A stretch of 36,356 bases of DNA from Flavobacteriaceae bacterium (GTDB lineage Bacteria > Bacteroidota > Bacteroidia > Flavobacteriales > Flavobacteriaceae), in contig CANGIF010000033.1 of the NCBI GenBank assembly GCA_947453885.1, positions 1 to 36,356 on the forward strand, read 5' to 3'. Shown here piece after piece: positions 1 through 6,776 of this stretch (position 1 is its first letter; each line of letters opens with the position of its first letter). The notes under the pieces were generated by a model. The model ran no database searches and was not told where the DNA came from. It was given only the letters and a program-made list of their open reading frames with translations. Made by a program: the position numbers and the translations under genes.

Positions 1-41
1 CAGCTAGAGTTTCGTTGCGTGCGTAGCACGAACAATGAAAC
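1..41. repeat. Direct repeat copy 1, hairpin-forming
   Basis: These 41 bases recur at 1083-1123 with one mismatch (position 33, C versus T). Each copy folds: GAGTTTC at 7-13 pairs with GAAACTC at 37-43, and CGTGC at 18-22 pairs with GCACG at 26-30 around a GTA loop. The two copies lie on either side of the Zeta-like kinase and its small partner. It resembles a dispersed palindromic element. The flanks do not show the full core sites of an integron attC. Confidence 0.75.
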
Positions 42-102
42 TCCTGTTGAACGGAACCGATTACATGCCGTCAACACTATGGAGTTATCGTTAAAATTTT
101 AG
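1..102 (+). CDS. Possible C-terminal end of a gene entering from the left
   Basis: The first frame is open from the window edge for 33 codons and stops at 100-102, eleven bases before a terminator stem, which is where a gene end would be expected. The last residues read MELSLKF. Against this, the first 41 bases are a repeat that recurs at 1083-1123 in a place that does not look coding, so the open frame may be chance. I do not recognise the peptide and assign no function. Confidence 0.3.
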   Translation, partial: QLEFRCVRSTNNETPVERNRLHAVNTMELSLKF

Positions 103-112
103 AAAGAATAGT

Positions 113-139
113 AAGAGGATTTGTGTCCTCTTTTTTTTT
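113..139 (+). terminator. Rho-independent terminator of the unit to the left
   Basis: AAGAGGA at 113-119 pairs with TCCTCTT at 126-132 across a short loop and runs into a T-tract. It ends a plus-strand transcript that starts to the left of the window and separates it from the Zeta-like gene. Confidence 0.8.
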
Positions 140-331
140 GGAGTGTTCTAATGCATTCCTTTTTCAATCAAACTAAAACGACAATTTTTAATTTAGCAAT
201 TAATCATTGCTAAAAAGTAGTATATTTGAACTTAAGAAAATTGGTTTGTAAAGAAATGGAGGTTTTTGGTTGGACAGGTAATAGTGGTTATGTTATTTTA
301 GTGTCTCAAAGCCATTTTTCTTTAATTTGGT

Positions 332-339
332 TATATTTG
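332..339 (+). promoter_or_regulatory. Possible -7 element (TATATTTG) for the Zeta-like gene
   Basis: TATATTTG matches the Bacteroidetes -7 consensus TAnnTTTG and ends six bases before the ATG at 345, so a transcript from it would be nearly leaderless. No TTG at the usual spacing is visible upstream. An identical octamer lies at 221-228. Such octamers arise by chance in AT-rich DNA, so this is tentative. Confidence 0.35.
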
Positions 340-344
340 CAATT

Positions 345-932
345 ATGAATGAAAAGAATTTATACCTAATTGCAGGATGTAATGGAGCTGGAAAAACAAC
401 AGCTTCGTTTACTATATTACCTGAAATTTTGGATTGTAAAGAGTTTGTGAATGCAGACGAAATTGCAAAAGGACTTTCTCCATTTCAGCCTGAAAAAGTT
501 TCATTTGAAGCTGGAAGAATAATGCTTCATAGAATTACGGAGTTATTAACTCAAAATGAAAATTTTGCATTTGAAACAACTCTTGCAACTAGAAGTTATA
601 AGAATCGAATACTTGAAGCTAAAGAGAAAAATTACAATGTAACACTTCTCTTTTTTTGGCTTAAAAATCCTGAATTAGCAAAAGAAAGGGTAAAAACTAG
701 AGTGCTTGAAGGTGGTCACAACATACCTGAAGATGTAATTGAAAGACGTTATTACAAAGGAATTAAAAATCTTTTTGAGATTTATCTTTCTATTGTTGAC
801 CAAGCATTAATCTTCGATAATTCTGAAGGAAAACATAATTTGATTGCTGAAATTTCCGCAAGTGAAGAATTAAACGTTATAAATGAATCAAAGTTTAACG
901 AATTAAAAAACTACTATGACTCCAGAAGCTAA
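345..932 (+). CDS. Zeta-toxin-like P-loop kinase
   Basis: A 195-residue protein of the Zeta toxin / P-loop NTPase family. The Walker A motif GCNGAGKTT is at residues 11-19. It is followed by VNADEIAKGLSP (candidate catalytic Asp), FAFETTLATRSY (substrate-side Glu/Thr) and, near 130, GHNIPEDVIERRY with the arginines expected in the lid region. Known Zeta and PezT toxins phosphorylate UDP-N-acetylglucosamine; that activity is inferred here from the family only. The frame opens at a TTG at 327, but the ATG at 345 places the P-loop directly after a short N-terminus, as in relatives. A 48-codon gene overlaps its 3' end by 17 bases. No epsilon or PezA-type antitoxin lies upstream, so if this is a toxin the partner is probably the downstream protein. 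Confidence 0.82.
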   Translation: MNEKNLYLIAGCNGAGKTTASFTILPEILDCKEFVNADEIAKGLSPFQPEKVSFEAGRIMLHRITELLTQNENFAFETTLATRSYKNRILEAKEKNYNVTLLFFWLKNPELAKERVKTRVLEGGHNIPEDVIERRYYKGIKNLFEIYLSIVDQALIFDNSEGKHNLIAEISASEELNVINESKFNELKNYYDSRS

Positions 933-1062
933 AATAGAAAATAGAAATAAGATATTAAAAGGTCTTGAAAAAGCTTATGAAAAAATGCTTCTTTTTAAAA
1001 AAGAACATAAAAGCGATCTTGTAATAATTCAAGATAACAAAATAGTTAAAATAAAGCTATAA
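916..1062 (+). CDS. Small 48-residue protein overlapping the Zeta-like gene (possible antitoxin)
   Basis: A short gene starting with ATG at 916 inside the last codons of the Zeta-like gene and ending with TAA at 1060-1062. The product is 48 residues. The N-terminal two thirds is charged and probably helical (ILKGLEKAYEKMLLFKKEHK), followed by a short strand-like tail (LVIIQDNKIVKIKL). From memory, similar small proteins sit directly after Zeta-family genes in other flavobacteria, but this was not checked. The 17-base overlap implies translational coupling. Role as antitoxin or regulatory partner is inferred from position and size only. Confidence 0.65.
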   Translation: MTPEAKIENRNKILKGLEKAYEKMLLFKKEHKSDLVIIQDNKIVKIKL

Positions 1063-1082
1063 ATAATAAACACTTCAGTTAA

Positions 1083-1123
1083 CAGCTAGAGTTTCGTTGC
1101 GTGCGTAGCACGAATAATGAAAC
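1083..1123. repeat. Direct repeat copy 2, hairpin-forming
   Basis: Second copy of the 41-base element at 1-41, with one mismatch. It is followed at 1129-1141 by TGTGCGAAGTCTC, a string that recurs in degenerate form at 30611-30626 and 31431-31446. The copy lies between the Zeta/small-protein pair and the DinB gene. Confidence 0.75.
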
Positions 1124-1216
1124 CAACTGTGCGAAGTCTCCCGACTTAGTACTAAATCCAACAAACCGTTTTCCAACAAAAATAACTACAATTTTCTAAC
1201 TTTAAAATTAAAAAAA

Positions 1217-1726
1217 ATGATGAAACAGGCATTCCTCGGCGAATTTCAACACGAAGCCGAAAACACAAGAAAGTTACTTTCAATGATTCCGGACAGTGCT
1301 TTGGAATATCGTCCACAACCGCACCTTTGGTCTGTTGGACAATTGGCATCACACATTGCTGAAGTGTACAATTGGTATGAAGATACCTTTAACAGTGATG
1401 ATTTCAATATGGACAACTATAAATATGACAAAGGCGACATCAGTACAGCGTCCAACATTGTAGAAAAATTTGAAGCCAATCAGAAAATGGCAGCAGCAGC
1501 TATTGAAAAGTCAGACGAATCTCAATATATGAATCCTTGGACTATGAGTGCTGGTGGTGCTACATTTTTTGGACCAATGCCCAAAGTACAGGTAATTAGA
1601 GGGTTTTTGTACAATCATTTGTACCATCATAGAGGAGAACTCGTTGCACATTTAAGAGCTTCGGGAAATAAAGTGCCCTCTATGTATGGTCCAAATCATG
1701 AAGAATCTCAACAAATGGGGCTATAA
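1217..1726 (+). CDS. DinB-family protein (metal-binding four-helix bundle)
   Basis: A 169-residue member of the DinB/YfiT-like superfamily, a four-helix bundle that usually binds a divalent metal through three histidines. The likely ligands are His46 in LASHIAEV and His134 and His138 in NHLYHHRGEL. The region around LWSVGQLASH and the final HRGELVAHLRASG are typical of the family. Some relatives are thiol-dependent transferases or hydrolases and many have no known role; no substrate can be given here. Two ATGs in a row (1217, 1220) make the first codon ambiguous by one residue. The gene stands alone, with repeat copy 2 upstream and a strong terminator downstream. Confidence 0.85.
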   Translation: MMKQAFLGEFQHEAENTRKLLSMIPDSALEYRPQPHLWSVGQLASHIAEVYNWYEDTFNSDDFNMDNYKYDKGDISTASNIVEKFEANQKMAAAAIEKSDESQYMNPWTMSAGGATFFGPMPKVQVIRGFLYNHLYHHRGELVAHLRASGNKVPSMYGPNHEESQQMGL

Positions 1727-1741
1727 TTTAATCCCTGATAA

Positions 1742-1780
1742 TAAAAGGTAAAGGTTGGATTTTCCAACCTTTACCTTTTA
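1742..1780. terminator. Bidirectional terminator between DinB gene and GH53 gene
   Basis: A perfect inverted repeat: AAAAGGTAAAGGTTGGA at 1743-1759 pairs with 1763-1779 around a three-base loop, with one further A-T pair outside. A and T tracts flank the stem. It lies between two convergent genes and can serve both. Confidence 0.85.
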
Positions 1781-1897
1781 ATGTTTACCGACAAATTCGG
1801 AACAAACGGAACAAGTAGAATTGTTTAAATTATTGGAGTGGCTAAAAAAATAAGACTATTAAAATAGCTCAGTGTTATAAAGTATTTTTCATTGTTT

Positions 1898-2950
1898 TTA
1901 GTTTACTAAAAAAGCATTCAAGGCAGCTGAAGGTTTGCCGTCATTTTGCCAACAATTCAGTTGATAATTACTCCACGATTTTGCTCCTTCTGGCTCCCAA
2001 TACACAACGCCCAATCCCTTATTGTTTGGTACGTTTTTAACTGCATATATAACCGCTGCTAACATATTGTTGGTGTTTTGAACCAAAGTGAAATCGCCAC
2101 CAACTTCTACTACCATCACCTCTTTGTTATACCTAGAAACCATATCGGCTAAATTGGCGGTAAGATTATTAATTGTAACTGTATAATCACTTCCTAACCA
2201 ATAGGGATAATACGACATCCCAATTACGTCGTATTTTACATGATTTGCTGTAGCCAAATCAAAAAACCATCGGAATCTTCCGTTATCATTTCCTTGGTCT
2301 AAATGAATAATTACTTTTATTGTTGTGTTGATGTTTTTTGTTGCTTCATACCCTTTGTTTAACAACTGCGCCAATTGGCTAAAATTATTAGTATGCCCAT
2401 CTGGCCATAATATACCACTTGGAATTTCATTACCAATTTGAACCCATTCTGGAGTAACTCCAGCCACATGCAAAGCCATCAAAACATCAAAAGTATGGTT
2501 GTACACATCGTTTAATAATGTGGGAAAAGAATGGTTGGTCCAAGCAGCTGGCTTTGTTTGCTTACCAGGATCTGCCCACGAATCGCTGTAATGAAAATCA
2601 ATCATTACCCGCATTCCAAGATTTTTAGCCCTTACTGCCATTGCTACGGTTTCTGCGGTACTACAATGTCCGTTGATGTTATCGGAAGAGGGATTGACCC
2701 AAACTCGCAATCTAACGGTGTTGATGCCTCTGTCTTTTAACAATTGTAAACATTCTTTTTGTGTACCGTCCACATCAAAAAAGTGAAAATTAGTAGCTTC
2801 CATTTGTGATAACCAACCAATGTCAGCGCCTTTTGCAAATTGACGACTTGCATTGTTTTGAGTAGCATTTTTGGGAATGTTTTGCATTCTACTGCAAGAA
2901 ACCAAGCTAATACTAAGTAGTATTAAAAAAACATATTTGTTATTTTTCAT
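1898..2950 (-). CDS. GH53 arabinogalactan endo-1,4-beta-galactosidase, lipoprotein
   Basis: A 350-residue glycoside hydrolase family 53 enzyme. The family cuts beta-1,4-galactan side chains of pectin and arabinogalactan I. The start chosen (ATG at 2950) gives a lipoprotein signal MKNNKYVFLILLSISLVSC with Cys19 as the lipid site; the frame is open upstream to 3148 but that extension would bury the signal. The TIM-barrel runs from about residue 38 to the end: KGADIGWLSQME, NTVRLRVWVNP, MIDFHYSDSWADPGKQ. The acid/base is Glu175 in QIGNE and the nucleophile Glu282 in VVEVGG. It is probably anchored at the cell surface or periplasm. It lies divergent from a broken GntR-type regulator and near a GH16 gene, pointing to a former polysaccharide locus; no SusC/SusD pair is present. 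Confidence 0.92.
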   Translation of the reverse strand: MKNNKYVFLILLSISLVSCSRMQNIPKNATQNNASRQFAKGADIGWLSQMEATNFHFFDVDGTQKECLQLLKDRGINTVRLRVWVNPSSDNINGHCSTAETVAMAVRAKNLGMRVMIDFHYSDSWADPGKQTKPAAWTNHSFPTLLNDVYNHTFDVLMALHVAGVTPEWVQIGNEIPSGILWPDGHTNNFSQLAQLLNKGYEATKNINTTIKVIIHLDQGNDNGRFRWFFDLATANHVKYDVIGMSYYPYWLGSDYTVTINNLTANLADMVSRYNKEVMVVEVGGDFTLVQNTNNMLAAVIYAVKNVPNNKGLGVVYWEPEGAKSWSNYQLNCWQNDGKPSAALNAFLVN

Positions 2951-3148
2951 GATGTCATTTCCTTTTAATTGATTGAAGCAATTGCCTCCTACATTTAGAT
3001 GTACAGCTGATTGATTTGTTTTTATACTCCTTTTAAATTTAGATTCCTGACTAGTTTCAATTGCTATACTATTTTCAGGATTTTGAACCAAAAAAGTATT
3101 GTCACCAACGGGTGTAAAACCAACTACTTTATCCATTTTTGTATTCAC
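2951..3148 (-). other. In-frame open stretch upstream of the GH53 start
   Basis: The GH53 frame remains open for 66 codons before the chosen start, from ATG codons at 3148 and 3136. The encoded peptide (beginning MNTKMDKVVGFTPVGDN) has no signal peptide and I do not recognise it. It could be a short leader gene read through into the lipoprotein gene, the remnant of a protein left by a deletion, or chance. A -7-like element at 3205-3212 lies upstream of it, so it is probably transcribed. Confidence 0.3.
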
Positions 3149-3204
3149 TTTCTAGATTTTTTAAAAATTAGCTTTAAATTTCCAAAACAATACCATTTGA
3201 AAAT

Positions 3205-3212
3205 CAAAAGTA
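3205..3212 (-). promoter_or_regulatory. Possible -7 element (TACTTTTG) for the GH53 transcript
   Basis: On the minus strand this reads TACTTTTG, matching TAnnTTTG. No TTG is seen at the -33 position; instead a pair of direct repeats (3234-3250) occupies that place, as expected of an activator-dependent promoter. Confidence 0.45.
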
Positions 3213-3233
3213 GCTTGTATTTTTAAATAAACA

Positions 3234-3250
3234 TACCAGTACCTACCAGT
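3234..3250. promoter_or_regulatory. Operator candidate: two TACCAGT repeats 10 bp apart
   Basis: TACCAGT occurs at 3234-3240 and again at 3244-3250, exactly one helical turn apart (ACTGGTA on the minus strand). The pair lies between the GH53 gene and the GntR-type remnant, 21 bases upstream of the possible GH53 -7 element. It may be the binding site of the regulator whose gene is now broken; this is inferred from layout. Confidence 0.5.
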
Positions 3251-3267
3251 TTTTGTGTCTTATATAA

Positions 3268-3610
3268 AATTTAATTACTATAAACCATTTTTTGATTAGA
3301 AAGAACATCGGAATTCTTAAATACAAGCAACTTATTTTCGAAATTGAAAAAGCAATTGGAACGGTTTTTTTTTAAAGATGCCATGCTTTCTTCTGTAAAC
3401 AAATTGTGTATAGTAACTACTATTTCCAGAGACACCGTTATACAAGCCTGTACTGAACTTAAAAAAAGAGGTGTACTCTATGCTACTCTTGGTAAAGGAT
3501 ATTATATTAAAAACACTAAAGCTACCATTAAACAAAAGGTCTTTTTGCTTTTTGATGAATTAACTATATTTAAAGAAGATTTTTACCCTAAGTGCCTTAT
3601 TAAATTGTAA
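3268..3610 (+). pseudogene. Broken GntR-family transcriptional regulator
   Basis: Remnant of a GntR-type regulator with a winged-helix N-terminus. One frame (from after the stop at 3265-3267) reads GILKYKQLIFEIEKAIGTVFF and stops at a run of nine T's at 3366-3374. A frame one base over continues with SVNKLC...TISRDTVIQACTELKKRG and LGKGYYI, the recognition helix and wing. It then enters a linker (KQKVFLLFDELTIFKEDFY) known from regulators carrying a periplasmic-binding-like sensor domain, and ends at 3608-3610, where intact relatives continue for more than 200 residues. So there is both a frameshift in a homopolymer and loss of the whole sensor domain. No start codon is seen in the first frame. 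The context between GH53 and GH16 suggests it once controlled a sugar locus. Confidence 0.8.
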
Positions 3611-3612
3611 AT

Positions 3613-3689
3613 TACTATACAAATTCATTAAAAAAATGAACTTTTTACAATTCTGTATAGTTTATATATACTATTTTTTAGTAAAATAT
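3613..3689. repeat. Two inverted repeats upstream of the GH16 gene
   Basis: ACTATACAAATT near 3614-3625 is matched in inverted orientation by AATTCTGTATAGT near 3649-3661 with one extra base. A second inverted pair, ATAGT and ACTAT, overlaps just downstream at about 3657-3674. They lie between the regulator remnant and the GH16 start and could be its terminator, operators, or both. Confidence 0.4.
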
Positions 3690-3733
3690 CAAAAGCATAG
3701 TGTTTTATTTGTAATTATTTAAAAGTTCAACTT

Positions 3734-4873
3734 ATGAAAAAATTTATAACATTCTGTTTTGTTTTGTTTTCTATTGTAGTTTCTGCACAACTTACTTTTC
3801 AATCTACGATTCATAATAGTTCAGGGCAAATTGTACCTAACAAGGTTTTGTCTTTACGTTTTTCAATTAAAGTAGGTTCTATAACTGGTACAACTGTTTA
3901 CAGTGAAATTCAATATCCGGTTTCCGATTCTCAAGGAGCAATAAGTCTAGTAATAGGAACTGGCACACCTACATTTGGAACCTATTCTGGAATTGATTGG
4001 ACTGCCGGAATTCATTTTGTTACTGTTGAATTGTACACAGGTTCAGGAGCTTGTCAATGGGTTGAGATTCCAATTGGCGCTAATGGGCAAGTAGCTTCAA
4101 AATGCAATGGCGCTGTAGTTTGGGGATTGTGTTCTACAGAATTCACAAATTTAGTATGGGCTGACGAATTTACCTCATCAGGAGCCGTTTTGCCTCAAAA
4201 TTGGTTTTCTGAAACGGTTCCTCCTAATAATGGAAATTGGTCCAATGGGGAGGTACAGCATTATACTGATAGAATTGACAATGCAACTGTTTCAAACGGT
4301 ACTTTAAAAATTACTGCAAAAAAAGAAAATTACACTTTTGCAGGAGTCACAAAACAATATACATCTGCGCGTTTAAATTCAATGTATTCGTTTACTTACG
4401 GGAGAGTAGATGTTAGGGCAAAACTACCTGTAGGTGCTGGTACTTGGCCTGCTATTTGGATGTTAGGAACAAGTATGGGTAATAGTTATACTACAACCAC
4501 ATTAAATTGGCCCTACTGTGGTGAAATTGATATTATGGAGCATTGGGGTAACAATCCAAATTACATTCATGGTTCAATTCACAACGGTTCTTCTTACGGT
4601 AGTACTGTAAATACAAGTGTAACTTTAGCAACAAATGTTAGTTCATCCTTTCATGTGTATTCTATAAAATGGACTGCAACTGAAATTGTTTTTTTAATTG
4701 ATAATGTTTCATTTTATACGTACCATCCTTCCGTTAAAAATGCAAATACATGGCCTTTTGATTCTCCTCAATTTATTTTACTTAATATTGCCATGGGTGG
4801 AACAGGAGGAACAATTGACTCCTCTTTTGTTTCAAGTGAAATGGAAATTGATTATGTACGAGTTTATCAATAA
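3734..4873 (+). CDS. GH16 beta-glucanase (laminarinase-like) with an extra N-terminal domain
   Basis: A 379-residue secreted protein. A signal peptide spans about residues 1-18 (cut at SA/Q). Residues 20-125 resemble a beta-rich domain seen at the N-terminus of Bacteroidetes surface and tail-fibre-like proteins (LTFQSTIHNSSGQIV, LSLRFSIKVGS, GTYSGIDWTAGIHFVTVEL). From about 140 (LVWADEF) to the end is a GH16 domain. The catalytic motif GEIDIMEHWG is at 263-272, with Glu264 as nucleophile, Asp266 as helper and Glu269 as acid/base. WPAIWMLG and the final MEIDYVRVYQ also fit. EIDIME with the extra Met is typical of laminarinase-like beta-1,3-glucanases, so laminarin or a mixed-linkage glucan is the likely substrate. 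It has no T9SS sorting tail, so it is probably released to the periplasm or leaves another way. Confidence 0.9.
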   Translation: MKKFITFCFVLFSIVVSAQLTFQSTIHNSSGQIVPNKVLSLRFSIKVGSITGTTVYSEIQYPVSDSQGAISLVIGTGTPTFGTYSGIDWTAGIHFVTVELYTGSGACQWVEIPIGANGQVASKCNGAVVWGLCSTEFTNLVWADEFTSSGAVLPQNWFSETVPPNNGNWSNGEVQHYTDRIDNATVSNGTLKITAKKENYTFAGVTKQYTSARLNSMYSFTYGRVDVRAKLPVGAGTWPAIWMLGTSMGNSYTTTTLNWPYCGEIDIMEHWGNNPNYIHGSIHNGSSYGSTVNTSVTLATNVSSSFHVYSIKWTATEIVFLIDNVSFYTYHPSVKNANTWPFDSPQFILLNIAMGGTGGTIDSSFVSSEMEIDYVRVYQ

Positions 4874-4907
4874 TAATTACTTTACAAGTGTGTTTTGTCA
4901 TTATTAC

Positions 4908-5014
4908 TATTTTTGTTATTTACAAAATATTCAAACAAATGTAGAATTGTTTACTATCAAATTATAATTTGAAATTTTATTTATCGTTTTAACACAAGAA
5001 ATACAAGTACTTGT
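4908..5014. promoter_or_regulatory. Regulatory region of the multicopper oxidase operon
   Basis: The 175-base gap before the oxidase gene holds a -7-like element TATTTTTG at 4908-4915 and two perfect palindromes: the 16-base TCAAATTATAATTTGA at 4957-4972 and the 12-base ACAAGTACTTGT at 5003-5014. Either could be an operator. A metal-responsive regulator would fit the genes, but no known motif is recognised. Confidence 0.4.
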
Positions 5015-5048
5015 CGTCTAAATTTCAAAACTTAATCCCAAAATTAAA

Positions 5049-6773
5049 ATGAAGAATACTTTATCTCTCGTAATCACGATGTTGTTTGCTGCTTTTTCAC
5101 ATGCTCAATACAACACCATGACCATGCCGGAAGCACTAACAGGCACCACTTTTGACTTAAACATCCATGAAAGTACAAAACAATTAGTGTCAGGAAATCA
5201 AACTATCACCGGATCAATTAATAATGAAACGTTTTGGGGGCCTACTTTATTTATCAATAAAGGAGATTTAATACATATGAATGTAACGAATAATTTAAAT
5301 GAATCTACAACAGTTCATTGGCACGGTATGCATTTACCTTCAGTTATGGATGGAGGTCCACATCAAATAATACCAGCTGGAACTTTGTGGCAACCTTATT
5401 GGACAGTAATGAATCAAGCTACTACTTTATGGTATCATCCACATTTGCATCAATCGACTCAAGAGCAAATGACCAAAGGAATAGGAGGTTTTATTATTGT
5501 TAAAGATCCTGTTGAATCAGCTTTGGCATTACCAAGAACTTATGGAGTTGATGATATTGTTTTAGCATTGACTAGTAGAAGTTATAATACTACAACTAAT
5601 ACTTTTGTATCACCACCTGCTTCAACTAGAGTTTATGGAGATTATATGTTAACAAACGGAACTCCAAGTGCACAATATACTTTACCGAAACAGTTTGTTA
5701 GAATGAGAATTTTAAACGCAGAGGTAGAAAGAGGATACAATATTGGATTTAGTGATAACCGAACATTTTACATTATCGGGAATGATGGTGGACTTTTGAA
5801 TGCTCCAGTAGCAGTTACAAGAGTAAAATTATTAGTTGGAGAACGTGTTGAGATTATGGTTAATTTAGGCAACGATACCGTAGGGTCTAGTATAGATTTG
5901 AAAGCTTATAATTCTGGTCAAGCGTTTGGATTCCCTGGTGGAGAACCTAATACAACTGGAGATTTTGGAAGTTTATTAAACAATATTGATTTTAATCTTT
6001 TGCACATCAATGTTGGTTCAACTACCACTACAACTACTCCAATCACAGCTGTTCCGACAACATTATTAAACGACACCTATTGGACGGCAGCTGATGCAAC
6101 AGTAACTCGAGCAATAGCAGTTACAAACGGTAATCCTGGTCCAGCTAGTGTTCCTTTTAATTTTGACAACGTTACTTATTCCTTAACAATGACTCCTAAA
6201 GTGGTTAATTTAAATGATATAGAAAAGTGGACAGTTACCAACAGTAATGTTTTTGGTCATTCTTTCCATTTACATGATGTAGAATTTAAAATTGTAGCAA
6301 GAAACGGAAGTGCTTCTGCTGTTGGAACTCACGAAAGTGGTTGGAAAGATACCTTCTATTTGCCAAAAAATGAGTCGGTTACTTTTGTTGCAAAATTCAA
6401 TGACTTTGCCGATTCTGATGTAAATCATCCCTATATGTATCATTGTCACTTTGGTGGACATGAAGATGGAGGAATGATGGGTCAATTTATCGTTACTGGG
6501 ACAATGTCAACTTCAGAAAATGCACCATCTACTGCTTTTAGTTTGTATCCAAATCCAGCAAACGATAAGTTGTTTGTGAATTTGAAAGATGCTTCAACTG
6601 AAATTTATTATGTTACAATTTCAACTATTCAAGGGCGCGTGGTAATGATGTTACCGCAACCTGAATGGCAAAATGGAATAGACATTTCAAGTTTAGAATC
6701 GGGTGTTTACACTTTCCAAATGATGGACAAACAAACAAAAAGCGTTACTACTAAAAAGTTTGTTAAAAAATAA
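5049..6773 (+). CDS. Secreted multicopper oxidase with T9SS sorting domain
   Basis: A 574-residue multicopper oxidase, an enzyme that couples one-electron oxidation of a substrate (metal ion, phenol, bilirubin-like compound) to reduction of oxygen to water. A signal peptide ends near residue 19 (SHA/Q). All copper ligands are present: HWH at 90-92, HPH at 130-132, HSFHLH at 404-409 and HCHFGGHEDGGMM at 465-477, where Cys466, His404, His471 and Met476 are the type 1 site. The tail from about 498 (FSLYPNPANDKLFVNL to the final KKFVKK) is a type A T9SS C-terminal domain, so it should cross the outer membrane and be anchored on or released from the surface. Substrate cannot be read from sequence. 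The redoxin gene follows three bases after the stop, forming an operon. Confidence 0.93.
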   Translation: MKNTLSLVITMLFAAFSHAQYNTMTMPEALTGTTFDLNIHESTKQLVSGNQTITGSINNETFWGPTLFINKGDLIHMNVTNNLNESTTVHWHGMHLPSVMDGGPHQIIPAGTLWQPYWTVMNQATTLWYHPHLHQSTQEQMTKGIGGFIIVKDPVESALALPRTYGVDDIVLALTSRSYNTTTNTFVSPPASTRVYGDYMLTNGTPSAQYTLPKQFVRMRILNAEVERGYNIGFSDNRTFYIIGNDGGLLNAPVAVTRVKLLVGERVEIMVNLGNDTVGSSIDLKAYNSGQAFGFPGGEPNTTGDFGSLLNNIDFNLLHINVGSTTTTTTPITAVPTTLLNDTYWTAADATVTRAIAVTNGNPGPASVPFNFDNVTYSLTMTPKVVNLNDIEKWTVTNSNVFGHSFHLHDVEFKIVARNGSASAVGTHESGWKDTFYLPKNESVTFVAKFNDFADSDVNHPYMYHCHFGGHEDGGMMGQFIVTGTMSTSENAPSTAFSLYPNPANDKLFVNLKDASTEIYYVTISTIQGRVVMMLPQPEWQNGIDISSLESGVYTFQMMDKQTKSVTTKKFVKK

Positions 6774-6776
6774 TTA

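Noticed and set aside
1..1123. The 41-nt hairpin repeats as integron attC sites around a toxin cassette.
   Set aside because: A GTTGAAC string after copy 1 fits half of an attC core, but the matching partner core is missing and copy 2 has neither; no integrase is seen. A dispersed palindromic element is the safer reading.
3011..3226. A 71-codon plus frame over the GH53 upstream region.
   Set aside because: It is antisense to the open stretch before GH53 and reads as Phe/Ile/Lys-rich AT-driven sequence with no family features.
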